From the NCBI GenBank assembly GCA_023897205.1, contig JAHWDD010000002.1, positions 1,612,001 through 1,676,000 on the forward strand: a stretch of 64,000 bases of DNA, in the 5' to 3' direction. Every line of letters begins with the position of its first letter. Position 1 is the stretch's first letter. The DNA comes from Exophiala sp. HKRS030. Lineage: Eukaryota > Ascomycota > Eurotiomycetes > Chaetothyriales > Herpotrichiellaceae. A program made the position numbers and the translations under genes. Under the pieces are notes generated by a model. That model was not told the DNA's origin. It did no database searches and worked only from the letters and a program-made list of their open reading frames with translations. Below are positions 10,912-21,300 of the stretch, in pieces.

Positions 10912-12336
10912 TCAATCAGCCGTGACCGTATACCGGACCAGCATATTCCTCAAAGCTGCAACCATCTTCTGACTCACACCAGCAAGCATTCCTCCCATCA
11001 AGCTCATGATGCCAGAGAACACCACGTAAGGGATACTGACACACGGATCTGCCGAAAGCCCACTTGCCAAACGCCGCATGTTGTAGTAAAAGACCTGCCC
11101 AGCCAAGCTCGCACCGACCATCTTCACCGGAGCCATATCGGCCAACCACATGCCCCTGACCTGATGTGGCATCGCGAGGGCCTCGTCGTCTGGGATTGCC
11201 TCGTTCAAAAGAACCTCTCTCGGGAGTGCGGGCTGCAGGATAGCGGTGCGTCCCAGGCCGATCAGGTCGCAAGCGCCACTCTCGAGAGCGTCCGCCATGC
11301 CGTTACGCGAGCGGAACCCGCCACTCAATTGTACGGGCACTTTGCTCTTCAGCTGCTGCACCTTTTCCGCGAATCCCGCGAAGAACGCCTCGCGGATACG
11401 TGTGCTTTCCCTCTTTGGCGCCTCCGTGAGATTGTACACGCCAAAAGTATTTTGCAGTTCGCACGTCGTGCTCTCGGCGTTCCCGCCGCTGATCTCGACG
11501 AAGTCGACCATGCCGCACTCGACGAGCCATCGCACCTGCCCGAGCGCTTCGTCCTGCGAGAGGCCACCTTCCTCCATGTAATCGGCAGAGTTCAACTTGA
11601 CGCCTAGGCAGAACGGCGGCGGACACACGGCGCGAATCTCCTCGATCAGACGCTGGACGAAACGTAGACGCTTCTCTGGACTGCCACCGTACTCGTCCGT
11701 CCGTCGATTCGTGTGTGGTGACAGAAACTGCGAGATGAGGAAGCCATGTGCACCGTGTAGCTGGACACCTGCGAACCCGGCCATGCGCGCAACACGAGCG
11801 GCGCGGACAAAGTTTGCGACCGCCTCGTCGATCTCAGCGTGGTCCATTGCCCTGGGCGTACCGAGGACCTTGTCGAGCATGAATCTGTCCAGCCAGCCAT
11901 CACCCATCTTCACAGGCACGGCCGACGGGCAAGGTGGTTGCATGTCACTCGGTCTGACACCGCCTCCCGTCGGACTCATTCGGCCAGGATGCGAGATCTG
12001 AACGAGGCATGGTGTACCACCATGTTGGGCGATGCTCGCCCACTCTTTCCACTTGGACAGTATCGGTTCAGTAAGCGATCCTTCGTGGCAGCACACATCG
12101 CCTGGGATCGAGAAGAAACGCATATCGACTTGGACCTGGCCCGTCAAGAGCATACCATAGCGAGCGGTGGCCCATAACGAGTAGAGTGAGCGGAACTTCT
12201 CAACTGGCGGGTCAAAGTGAGGTGGTTCAGCACACGTTTCTTGCATGGGACATTTTACCAGACGGTTGGGTAAGGTGAGATCGCAGGGGAGAGTGATGGG
12301 GTCGTCGATGATTTCGATCGAAGGCCTCTTGGACAT
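10912..12336 (-). CDS. NADH:flavin oxidoreductase, Old Yellow Enzyme family
   Basis: Single exon, 474 aa, from the ATG at 12334-12336; the longer frame to 12366 would need a TTG start. TIM-barrel FMN oxidoreductase: PNRLVK near the N-terminus, QISHPGRMSP in the first third, and the highly typical block QLHGAHGFLISQFLSP followed by NRRTDEYGGS that binds FMN and substrate. The family reduces activated C=C bonds with NAD(P)H. A C-terminal extension of about 80 residues includes a hydrophobic stretch (VFSGIMSLMGGMLAG) that could be membrane-associated, a feature I see in fungal members. It lies in the metabolic part of the window, between emp24 and the MFS gene, 3 kb from the latter. Substrate unknown. 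Confidence 0.9.
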   Translation of the reverse strand: MSKRPSIEIIDDPITLPCDLTLPNRLVKCPMQETCAEPPHFDPPVEKFRSLYSLWATARYGMLLTGQVQVDMRFFSIPGDVCCHEGSLTEPILSKWKEWASIAQHGGTPCLVQISHPGRMSPTGGGVRPSDMQPPCPSAVPVKMGDGWLDRFMLDKVLGTPRAMDHAEIDEAVANFVRAARVARMAGFAGVQLHGAHGFLISQFLSPHTNRRTDEYGGSPEKRLRFVQRLIEEIRAVCPPPFCLGVKLNSADYMEEGGLSQDEALGQVRWLVECGMVDFVEISGGNAESTTCELQNTFGVYNLTEAPKRESTRIREAFFAGFAEKVQQLKSKVPVQLSGGFRSRNGMADALESGACDLIGLGRTAILQPALPREVLLNEAIPDDEALAMPHQVRGMWLADMAPVKMVGASLAGQVFYYNMRRLASGLSADPCVSIPYVVFSGIMSLMGGMLAGVSQKMVAALRNMLVRYTVTAD

Positions 12337-14264
12337 TTGGTCTCTACACGATAGTCTGGAGAGCAAACCTCCTTTGGAAGTCAGAATAGGTACGAAGGGC
12401 TTTCAAAGCAAAAAAAAGCAGTGGTGGAAAAGACAGGACGGGTTTGAGTAATTTCAAGATGGCAGTGTGAAGCAAGACTTGAGATAACTGAATTCGAAGG
12501 GAAGCGACGATGGGCGTGCGTTTTAGTAGGCCTGACCCTCCTCGCCTTTACCTCGAGCTGGACATCGACAAGTTGATCCCCTGTCCCGACAGAGGGGGTG
12601 TGAACGAATGCTCCCCTCCGTTCTTCCTTTGCCCCCCTTGCTTGTGCGGCTGTTTGCAGCATGACGAGAAGCGCGTCTATCAGTGTTCGAGACTCGAAGC
12701 AATACGAACACCAGGGTCCGCCTGATGATGCAGCTATTGTCTGTACGGGGAGTATTGGAAGGGCCTATCTTGTTCTTGGGATTGGGTGGGTGTTGAGAAG
12801 TCCGGTGAGGGGCACCTAGTCGATCTTCCCTCGATCTCGGCCCTTCTTTCACAGCGAATAACTTGCAGGGCCATTCCTGGTCTCACGTCGCTTATGTTGG
12901 CTGCTGCAGAGGCTTTAAGCGACGCCGCCCCCCGGGGGTTTTATCATTGGGCACAACATGCAGCAGCTGGATTACCCGGGGCCTTGTGATTGGAATCATT
13001 CCCTGCAATCGTATCTCGATTCGAGCTTCGGACGAGATGTCTGCGCGGTGCATTCCTCGGTAAATGGAGCAAGAGATGGGGTGTTTTGTTACGATTGACA
13101 ACGAGCGAGTTTACCCCGACAAGTGTGTACAGGACGGAGTACAGAGCATTCCTTTTTGGACCGTGTTAACCTTTCAACGGAAACCAGTGTCTCTACCCGA
13201 CCCTACGGCACGGAAAATCTCATGGTCAGATATCTCCACAAGATGAGCAAGTTGATCATCTCTCTTTGTCTCCCTTTTCAGGTGGATTTTGTGAGACGAT
13301 CTGGTCGTACTCCGCAAATTGGGTTTTGTTTCCAAGCAGACAAGGCAGATCCGCCCCTACTGAGTAAGAGTAATGGCTAGGGATGGTCAGAAAGGGCCCC
13401 CAAAAGAGGGACACTCACTCCCCCCGAGTGATCAAAATTGATCCTCGCGCGGGTGAGAACTGGAACTTGCTAAAATGTCAAGCCATCTTCGTCATCAAAA
13501 AGATCATCATTCTCCTTTTTTGGTACTCCTACACTATTTTCTGTGCCTTTTACGGGGCATTCCGTGGTGAATCTGTTGATCTTGACTCCTAAAGACCCAA
13601 AGGCGATCACTTGCCCAGGAAGACGGGACAGCTGGTCTGCAGAAATTGTCCTGATTCGGGAACTGGGCATGAGAGAAACGGACCCCCGATAGGAATGCCA
13701 GCCTCACCGTCACCGTCACCGTCACTCGGCTTGCTGATCAGCTGTGCGTCCCGTACTCGTACGGCTGCAAACTATTATTGCAGTGCTAGATGGACTGGCT
13801 ATGGCATCAGTATGAGAGAGACCTGGTGTACGTTTAGGAACAGTAATAATCATAAATATGTACGAGTACTACGTACTCGGTACTTGATGTGTTTGTGCTG
13901 TTCCAGCATCCGGGTGTGGACGCTGCCTACTCTTAGGTACAATAGTTATTTTAGCTCCAAGGCGCGCAGCGGACCGGGACCGAAGGACAAGTGCTTGGAT
14001 CAATGCCAGGAGAACCGAAAATCCTCCCGCTGTCAATCATCTTTCGTCATCCACTTGCTGACTTTCCAACATATGAGACACCCTCGTGATATGTGCGAGC
14101 ATACGAAGTACGAGAATCCAAATTTTTGATCAGCAGTGATTCAATTCGACTTCTTTTTAATAGCAAAGGTGAAAAGCAAACAATACGCGTACGGTAAATC
14201 GCTGCTCGAAATCGGATCACCTGGGGCGGCGCCCTCGCTCCGGTGTCGTCATGCGAAAATTCTC

Positions 14265-14297
14265 GGTTTCGTTTTCGTTTTCGTTTTCATTTTCGTA
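14265..14297. repeat. TTTTCG-type hexamer tandem repeat
   Basis: Four to five imperfect copies of GTTTTC in a row, ending with one TTTTCA variant. Intergenic, about 1 kb upstream of the MFS gene. Confidence 0.8.
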
Positions 14298-14478
14298 ACG
14301 TGTCCGTGATGACAAGTACGAATACGAATGACGATCTAGACTTCACCCATCCAAACCATTTTGGCTCAGTTGGAGCTTTATGAAATAGGGAGGCATTTAT
14401 AACTCTAGGTACGGAGTACTAACAATCAGATCCTCTCGAACAGCCATACCCGCGATACACTAGCCGAGGAGTTCACAC

Positions 14479-14481
<3 letters not shown>

Positions 14482-14539
<58 letters not shown>
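14482..14539. repeat. Compound (GT)n-(GA)n microsatellite
   Basis: About 17 GT units pass directly into about 12 GA units. Purely simple-sequence DNA, likely length-polymorphic between strains. Confidence 0.95.
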
Positions 14540-15317
14540 AGAAAACCACCTTGAGCTGTACTGTCTATTGTAACCAGGTGTAGTCTTGTACTGTAGATAG
14601 ATTCGACCTTTCGACTAATTCGAATGAAGTATTGAAAAAGATCCATTGCCTACTCTACCAAGGAACCCCCCCATACTCGGTTCCCCCCAATTTCTCCCAC
14701 CTCAAAAAATCACCAATCGAGCAACGGGTTGTCGGGTCGGGAGCATGAAAAGTGTCCCTCGTACAGTCAAGTCCGGAGTAGACCAAGTCGGGGATAGAAT
14801 ACGAACCTCCCTTTTCTTTACCCAACCGACCTTGGGCTGTCCCCCCTCCACACTCGCACAAACGTTCGCCTTCATTGGGCTCCTCCCCTTCTGCCCGCCC
14901 CCCCAATACGAGTATGGTTCAACTTTTCGCTTTCGGCTTTCCCATTTGAATCTCGAACGAGTCTTGCTCTTTTGCGTGCCATGAGGGATCTCGGGTAGGC
15001 AGATATCCGGGAGAGGGGTGGGCGAATCTTCTGGATTGCGACTGATCAACAAATCCTTTACATACATCAATACGACTCCATCTTTCTTTTTTGTGTTCCT
15101 TTTGTGTTACTCTTGCTTGATTTTCTCTCCACCATCAAATGTCACACTCCCGAAAACAAGGGGTACCGTCGTTGCGCCGCGTATGTTGTGGTAGAAAAAG
15201 GTCGGGCTGCTCGATCCGGCCACAATCTGCGGGGAGGGGCCAGAAGGATACTCAAATCATCTTCCGGTTGTATTGATACTTGACTCCTCGGCGAAGGAAG
15301 AGCGACAAAAAGAAACC

Positions 15318-17304
15318 ATGAAAGTACCGTGGTCCAAGGCGCAAGAGGCGGAGAAAGCAGTCACTTCGTCGGATTCTTCTGGCAACCATGAAGATTCTCC
15401 TGCGACTGCTCGTACCGGACCCGACGCTTCTCCTGGGACGGTCGACGATGAAAAGGGAGCGGGTAATGATTCAGATTTGATCACATCCAGTTTACAAAAT
15501 CAACCAGAGTCAGAGCCAGCCGCCGCCGCCTTCGCCTCCGCCGCCGATCCGAAGAATATTGTCGAGACAGAAAACCACGAAGAGTTAACTCGCACTACCA
15601 CCGCGTCCACCGACCCGGGCCGGCCAGGCGAGGACGATGAAACCAAGTATGCCACCGGTCTGCCTCTTCACCTGCTTACGGTCGGTCTCGTCTTGTCGAC
15701 GTTCGTCGTGGCCCTCGACAACACAATCATCGCCACCGCCATACCCAGGATCACCACCGTCTTCAATTCGTTGGACGACGTCGGCTGGTACGGCTCATCT
15801 TACCTCCTGACCACGACTTCACTTCAACCATCTTTCGGCAAGGTTTACACCTACTTCAACGTGAAATGGACATATATGTTTGCCCTGATCATCTTCGAAT
15901 TCGGGTCGGTGCTATGCGGTGCAGCTGTCAATTCGACCATGTTGATCGTCGGTCGCGCAATTGCCGGGTGTGGTGCCGCAGCCCTGTTCTCGGGAGGTGT
16001 AAGTGATCTGCTGCCACCAACCCAAGACAGTGAAAACGAATTGATTGCTGACCTTTGTTCATACATAGATGACCATCATCGGTTATTCCGTTCCCTTGCG
16101 AAAGAGACCTCTGTATATAGGTCTTCTCTCCTCCATGTTCGGCATTGCCTCCGTCGTAGGACCACTGCTCGGAGGGGCGTTGACTGATCGTGGGTGTTTT
16201 CAAAGCCGCAGGCCTCGAACCAAGACGCTAACGTGATCTTCAACAGGAGTAACCTGGCGATGGTGCTTCTACATCAACCTCCCGATCGGTGGGATCGCAA
16301 TCGCGGCCGTCTTCTTCTTCTTCACCAACCCAGAACGCAGACACAGCAGTCTCACGTTGAAGGAGAAGATTGCTCAGATCGATCTGCTCGGCGCATTCTT
16401 CTTGATTTGCGCCATTGTTTGCTTGCTCCTTGCCCTCCAGTGGGGCGGCACGACGTACCCGTGGTCCAATTCCAAAGTTTGGGGGTGCCTATTGGGTTTC
16501 GGCCTCCTCATCAGCGTGTTCACCGGAATCCAAATCTGGAAGGGCGACCTCGCGACATTGCCTCCTCGAGTCATGCTCAGACAACGCACGGTCTTCGTAT
16601 GCGCCTTTTTCTCGGCCTTCCTCGCCATGGGTTTGTACACTCATGTCTACTATCTGCCTTTTTACTTCCAGGCGGTGAAGGGAACTTCGGCAGAAGGGTC
16701 CGGGATTAGGACGATTCCATACCTGGTCAGCATTACCCTATCGTCCATCGCGGTTGGAGGGAGCATCACCGCACTCGGCCCATATGTGCCATTCACCTGG
16801 TTTGGTTCGGCTGTTTTCGCCGTTGGTTCTGGACTTCTACACACACTCAAGGTCGATTCCTCCACCGGGACGTGGATCGGGTACCAAATCCTCGCGGGGG
16901 TCGGAGTGGGAGCTTGCGTGCAAATCCCTTTTATCGCCGTTCAGGTTGTTCTCACCAAGAAGGACATGCCGGTCGGAAATGCTGTCGCCATCTTCTTCAA
17001 CTCCCTGGGCGGTGCAATTTCCATATCCATTGCCCAGAACATCTTCTCCAACGGATTGGTCAAGGAGATTCCAAAGTATACCAAGGGTGTCAATCCCCAC
17101 ACCATCATTGGGGCCGGTGCAACCCATATCCGCGAAGTCACTCCGGCATCGCAGCTTGCTGGTGTACTCAAAGCGTACGACATTGCGGTGACAAATGCTT
17201 ATATCCTAGCAATAGCATGTGCATGCATTGCATTTCTGTTGTCGTTCGGCTTTGAGTGGAAATCCGTCAAGGGTCAGAAACTCGAATTCGGAGGCGGAGC
17301 ATAG
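15318..17304 (+). CDS. MFS drug:H+ antiporter (14-TM type) exporter
   Basis: Three exons: 15318-15998, 16069-16189, 16247-17304, about 619 aa. The ATG at 15318 (AAACC before it) is preferred; the frame extends upstream only to a TTG. The N-terminal 110 residues are hydrophilic and cytosolic. Motif C-like and A-like regions of the fungal multidrug family follow: [11 protein letters not shown] in TM1, [28 protein letters not shown], and across intron 2 the [14 protein letters not shown] block typical of toxin/drug efflux proteins. Intron 2 uses a GTGGGT donor and an upstream CTAAC branch site. The gene ends 109 bp from the convergent Zn2Cys6 regulator. Such transporters often export cluster products or xenobiotics at the plasma membrane. 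Substrate unknown. Confidence 0.9.
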
Positions 17305-17413
17305 GTGTCGAGTCGAGATAGTGGGGTGCATCTTATACAATCACAATCAGCGGCCGACCATAGTAGTCAGTGTACCAAATCACGATCTCTCCCGGGACCA
17401 AGAATGTAGAAAA

Positions 17414-19034
17414 TCAAAGTCTATTGCCGATCTCAAGAGCGAAGCCTGGGAAGGATGTCAGCATTTGGTACTTATAAAGGGATAGGTTGAGACACACTGA
17501 ATGCACAGGATCAAAATCACCGGAGTCCAGCGAGATGCGTTTGATGGGAACAGTGACAGTTTCGACTGGTTTTGGCTCCCGATACGGCCATCGCCTGTAA
17601 TCAATGAGGAGAGATTCCGCAGAACTCCCTGTGTGCAATCCCACCAAGCGGATGCGGTTTTCTTCGGGAATATCGGCGGATGTGATCGGTTCGCTGACCC
17701 TGCGTTCCTCGATCCTTACCACCTTCATTGCAACACTTGCCAGTATTCGGCCATCCATACCACAAGAACGTAGAAGTTCAATTGCTCTTCTCCTAACGCT
17801 AGCGCTGCGATATCGAGTAGCAACAAAGAACAAAACTGGAATCAGGTGGGTCGTGGTGGAAAATACCAATCGGTTGCAGACAATGACGAGTTGTTCGATG
17901 TTGCTCAAGTAAACATCGAAGGCAGACTCTTGGGTGAATGGGGCACACCGAGACAAGGTGTCTAGACTCAAATGGAACAAGCGGAGTATTTGTCGGTCTT
18001 TCAGGGTCCCAACCTCGGACCAGGAGAAACGATGGAGCCAATCGTTGAGCCGAAGAGTAAGCTCTGGAACGACGTGAAATCGAGATACGGGCGGGTGGCC
18101 ATTCAGCTGAAGACGTGCTCCATCGACTGCAATACGGTGCAGCACGTCGGCGGCTTCATCGATAGTTTCAAACCTGCCAAAGACCTGTTGACCAGGGTGA
18201 CTTGGTGGGTCTGTGCTTTCAGGCGATCCTCCCGTGGTGATATGGTAGATTTCTCCTGTATGTATTTCTAGCTGAGAAAATATAGGCACGATCTCATCGA
18301 TGGTGTCGTTGTTGTGGTGTCCCTTGTTGGACAAATACGACGTGATGATCTTTCGTCCGCACATCAAATGCCGCAACGAGCCATACTGATTCTGTTGGAG
18401 CTCATCGCAGAGCATGAGAAGCAAACATGCCGTGAGCAGTACCCCGGGATCAGGTCGGTCGGCCCGGGCGAGTATTTTCAGGGCCTTCCCGTAGTGCGAG
18501 AGGTACCTGACCCAGGCATCGGGCGAGTCAACGCCCCGAGGGAGCATCTTTGAACTTCGAATCCCGACACAGGTGGTGGCCATGACGAGGTGGTTGATGG
18601 CCTCATCATGGTGGCACGCTTGTAGCACGAGCCGATTCCAGAAGTGGCGTCCGCCATAGTTCAACAGCGTCGGCGCGAAGCAGGTGTGGAAGTATTCGAA
18701 TGCTTTCAGGTCGATATGGTGAGCTTGAGGTCGAGGGGACCGAGGAATCACCATCAGATAAGCAGCGGGAGGGGGTGTCTGCTTCTCAACGTGGTGATAG
18801 TCACATTTCCTTCCTGTACTAGAACAACGGATGCAGATCGGGTGGCTTTCATCACACTTTACCCGCCGGATCCTACTAGGAATGAGCAGGTGAAGAGCGA
18901 GCATACGGATACCGGGCGTGTAAAGGGACCTTGGGCTATGACAATGGCACGTACCTGCATGTGACGCAGCCTTTGGTACTGCGTCGGTGTTGTTTCGTGG
19001 GCGCATCAGGCTGGTTCGTTAATGCGCGGGGCAT
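17414..19034 (-). CDS. Zn2Cys6 fungal transcription factor
   Basis: Two exons on the minus strand: 18955-19034 and 17414-18872, 512 aa. The zinc cluster is interrupted by the 82-nt intron; splicing joins KGCVTC to RIRRVKCDE and yields six cysteines at 23, 26, 33, 40, 43 and 50 with CX2CX6CX6CX2CX6C spacing. An unspliced frame would lack the first two cysteines, which supports this model and the start at 19034. The remaining about 450 residues resemble the fungal regulator middle region (helical, with CRFDLxH-less composition) but no named domain is certain. The family binds CGG-containing elements in the nucleus. The gene is convergent with the MFS exporter and divergent from the short-chain dehydrogenase, the usual place for a pathway-specific regulator. 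Confidence 0.92.
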
Positions 19035-19572
19035 ATCTCGTGTCTGTAGTACCTCGGTCGTATCTTCAGAATCCCTGGCAATGGTGCAGGAGGAACGAGA
19101 GATGGAGCAGTCGAGGCGGGCATGTCGAAATCAGGCATGCTTCCACCGACTGTGCTCAGCTTCGAGTAGACGTGGTCAACCTCAAGTCTTTTTTGGAACA
19201 TCTCGGAGCATCGGATCCTTAAACCCGTTGGGATGTGATTGGGTCGTTCGCTAACTAACCACTAGCTGCATATCATTTGGCTACAATCCTTATGAGTCTT
19301 GGGTCTCAAGGCACTGTTCTTCACTTCAGCACCGAAAGTGCACCAACAGGCATCTGGAAATATGGAACATGCGAGCATAATTAGAATTTTAGATTCACCG
19401 ATATTGTCAAAATGCAACCAAGTCATCTCGCAGATACTGGTAAGTCCGACGTTGAAGAGCCGGCATGGAAACATAAATATCTTCCATTCTGAAGACAGTT
19501 TCTTCAAAACCTCAAACACTCAAATTCATTATCCTCGTATATTCTATCATTGATCTACTCAGACAATTAACC
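19035..19572. promoter_or_regulatory. Shared divergent promoter, Zn2Cys6 regulator / SDR
   Basis: 538 bp between two head-to-head start codons. A bidirectional promoter is inferred from layout only. No CGG-N-CCG palindrome typical of Zn2Cys6 sites could be picked out with confidence. Confidence 0.45.
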
Positions 19573-20304
19573 ATGTCGACCACCGTCGTTCTCATCACTG
19601 GCGCCAACCAAGGTCTTGGGTTTGAGTGCGTCAAGAAATTGGCCGCAGAGCAACCAAACTACCACATCCTTCTTGGCTCCAGAAACGCCCAACGAGGCAC
19701 AGATGCAGCAGCCAAGGTCACCAAGCTTGCACCTGGCTCACAAGTTGAGCCCATCCAGCTTGACATTACCGACGACGAGTCCATCGCCAAAGCCGCCAAG
19801 TACGTTGAAGACAAGTTTGGCCGCCTTGACGTTCTCTTCAACAATGCAGCCATCAGCAAGGCCCCAGGCAAATCGTTCCGCGACGAGATGAACGAGATCC
19901 TCAATACAAATACAACCAGCGCAGCCTGTATGACCGAGGCGTTTCTGCCACTACTGAAAAAGGCACCGGTGCCACGCCTGGTCTTCATGTCCTCTGGTTT
20001 AGGCTCTGCCGCGCATACGTTGGACCCAACGACGCCCTTTCACGGGTGGATCTTCAAGGCTTATGCTGCTTCCAAGGCTGCCATGAATCTCCTGGGTGTT
20101 TCATATGCGGTGTTGCACGGCAAGGAAGGCATCAAGGTCAACATGATCGACCCGGGATATCGGTCCACAAACATCAATGGGTTCAGCGAGACAGGAGGCA
20201 AGGCAGAAGATGGAGCGTTGCAGGCTTGCAAGATCATTGTCAACACTGACAAGGATGGTCCTCATGCTACTTTTACTAATATTGATGGTGTCGTTCCATG
20301 GTGA
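19573..20304 (+). CDS. Short-chain dehydrogenase/reductase (SDR)
   Basis: Single exon, 243 aa, typical for a classical SDR. Cofactor motif TGANQGLG at about 10-17, NNAA at about 89-92, an active-site Ser in FMSSGLGS and the catalytic YAASK, so the Ser-Tyr-Lys set is complete. The C-terminus has the usual INMxDPG-like segment (VNMIDPGYRST). Reduces or oxidises a carbonyl/alcohol with NAD(P)H; the substrate cannot be told. It starts 538 bp from the start codon of the Zn2Cys6 regulator on the other strand, so it is a natural candidate target of that regulator. No signal peptide. Confidence 0.92.
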   Translation: MSTTVVLITGANQGLGFECVKKLAAEQPNYHILLGSRNAQRGTDAAAKVTKLAPGSQVEPIQLDITDDESIAKAAKYVEDKFGRLDVLFNNAAISKAPGKSFRDEMNEILNTNTTSAACMTEAFLPLLKKAPVPRLVFMSSGLGSAAHTLDPTTPFHGWIFKAYAASKAAMNLLGVSYAVLHGKEGIKVNMIDPGYRSTNINGFSETGGKAEDGALQACKIIVNTDKDGPHATFTNIDGVVPW

Positions 20305-21300
20305 AGTAGACATTGTCGGGAAAATAGGCTTGGAGATAGTTGCACAGCATAGAGGTATTGCAAGTCGTGAGACCGAGATAGACAAGTTTCATATTACCTG
20401 CCAGGTAATTCATCATTTAGAGAGATTGATTGCAGCACTATTATATTATCCGACTCTCCTCCTCGAGCGTTGTTTATGCGACCGGGGATCAGAGGCTTGT
20501 GAGTTCAATTTGGCCCCTGAATGGTCAAAAGTCTCGGCGTTGAGGCTCGGCATAAATTCCAAGTGTCAACATTGTGTTTAGTTCTTTTTTCTTTCTCTTC
20601 TTCCTTTCCTCCTCGCATATCATATAAAAGTCAGAAATGGAAGAAACACACAAAAGATGCGATGGAGGGTTTCTGTGGCTGTTTACACAATAACGACCTT
20701 TCACAATCTGTAGGTCTACGTGGACAAGGTAAGGAGAAAGTCCAAATTGCTGGACATGTTTGCACTGCCCATGCCGTCTGGTGTCGGTGACATGATTGCA
20801 AGCACATCTAACCTATCGCTATTGCACACTTCCAACCCATCACTTTGTGATCATGATTGTCCTGTTGTCATACAATCCTGGAAGAAAAAGAACAGATACA
20901 GGATACATGCCTGCAAGTTGATCTGGTAGGTATTCAATAACGCCAATCCCCTCCAGCCTCGTCAGCCTCGTTGTCGTTGTGGTCGTTGACAACGTGCATC
21001 GAGGCCGCCCTCGCCATCGTCCATCAACAGACCCCTTTTCATTCGGACGTTCGCCAACGTTCCATCAACACCGGAACATCTCTTTCGCCGCTCTATCACC
21101 ATGCTGAACAACAGCTTCGCCAAGCGATTCATCCCAGGGCAGAGACTATATCAGTGATGCTCTTTTCCCAATTTCCAAATCTCTCACCCTCTCACTCTCC
21201 ATCATCACCACTCGTTCGAAAACCCTTCGTTTCATCAACATTCGTTTCCATCCATCAGTTTCATCATCACCAGAACTTGCTCCGAACCCATCTCTCAAAG
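20305..21300. other. Intergenic, upstream of GPI-anchored protein gene
   Basis: Contains a TATAAAAG word at 20623-20630 and long CT/CA-rich stretches from 20950 onward that look like a pyrimidine-rich promoter and 5' leader of the next gene. A frame running from 20971 into the gene starts at TTG and is not accepted. Confidence 0.5.

Larger units (their letters stand above)
12337..15317. other. 3-kb gene-free region with simple repeats
   Basis: No frame with recognisable protein content on either strand; the longest (13611-14129) starts at TTG and is compositionally random. Contains a TTTTCG-type tandem run (about 14265-14297), a GT/GA microsatellite (14482-14539), two TACTCGTA/TACGAGTA octamers (13754, 13861) and one TACGGAGTA (14410-14418). 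Promoter elements for the divergent flavin oxidoreductase and MFS genes must lie at its two ends. Confidence 0.5.

Noticed and set aside
10858..11607. 249-codon plus-strand frame
   Set aside because: Antisense to the flavin oxidoreductase, whose conserved motifs are on the minus strand.
13611..14129. 172-codon frame in the gene-free region
   Set aside because: Begins with TTG, random composition, no motif.
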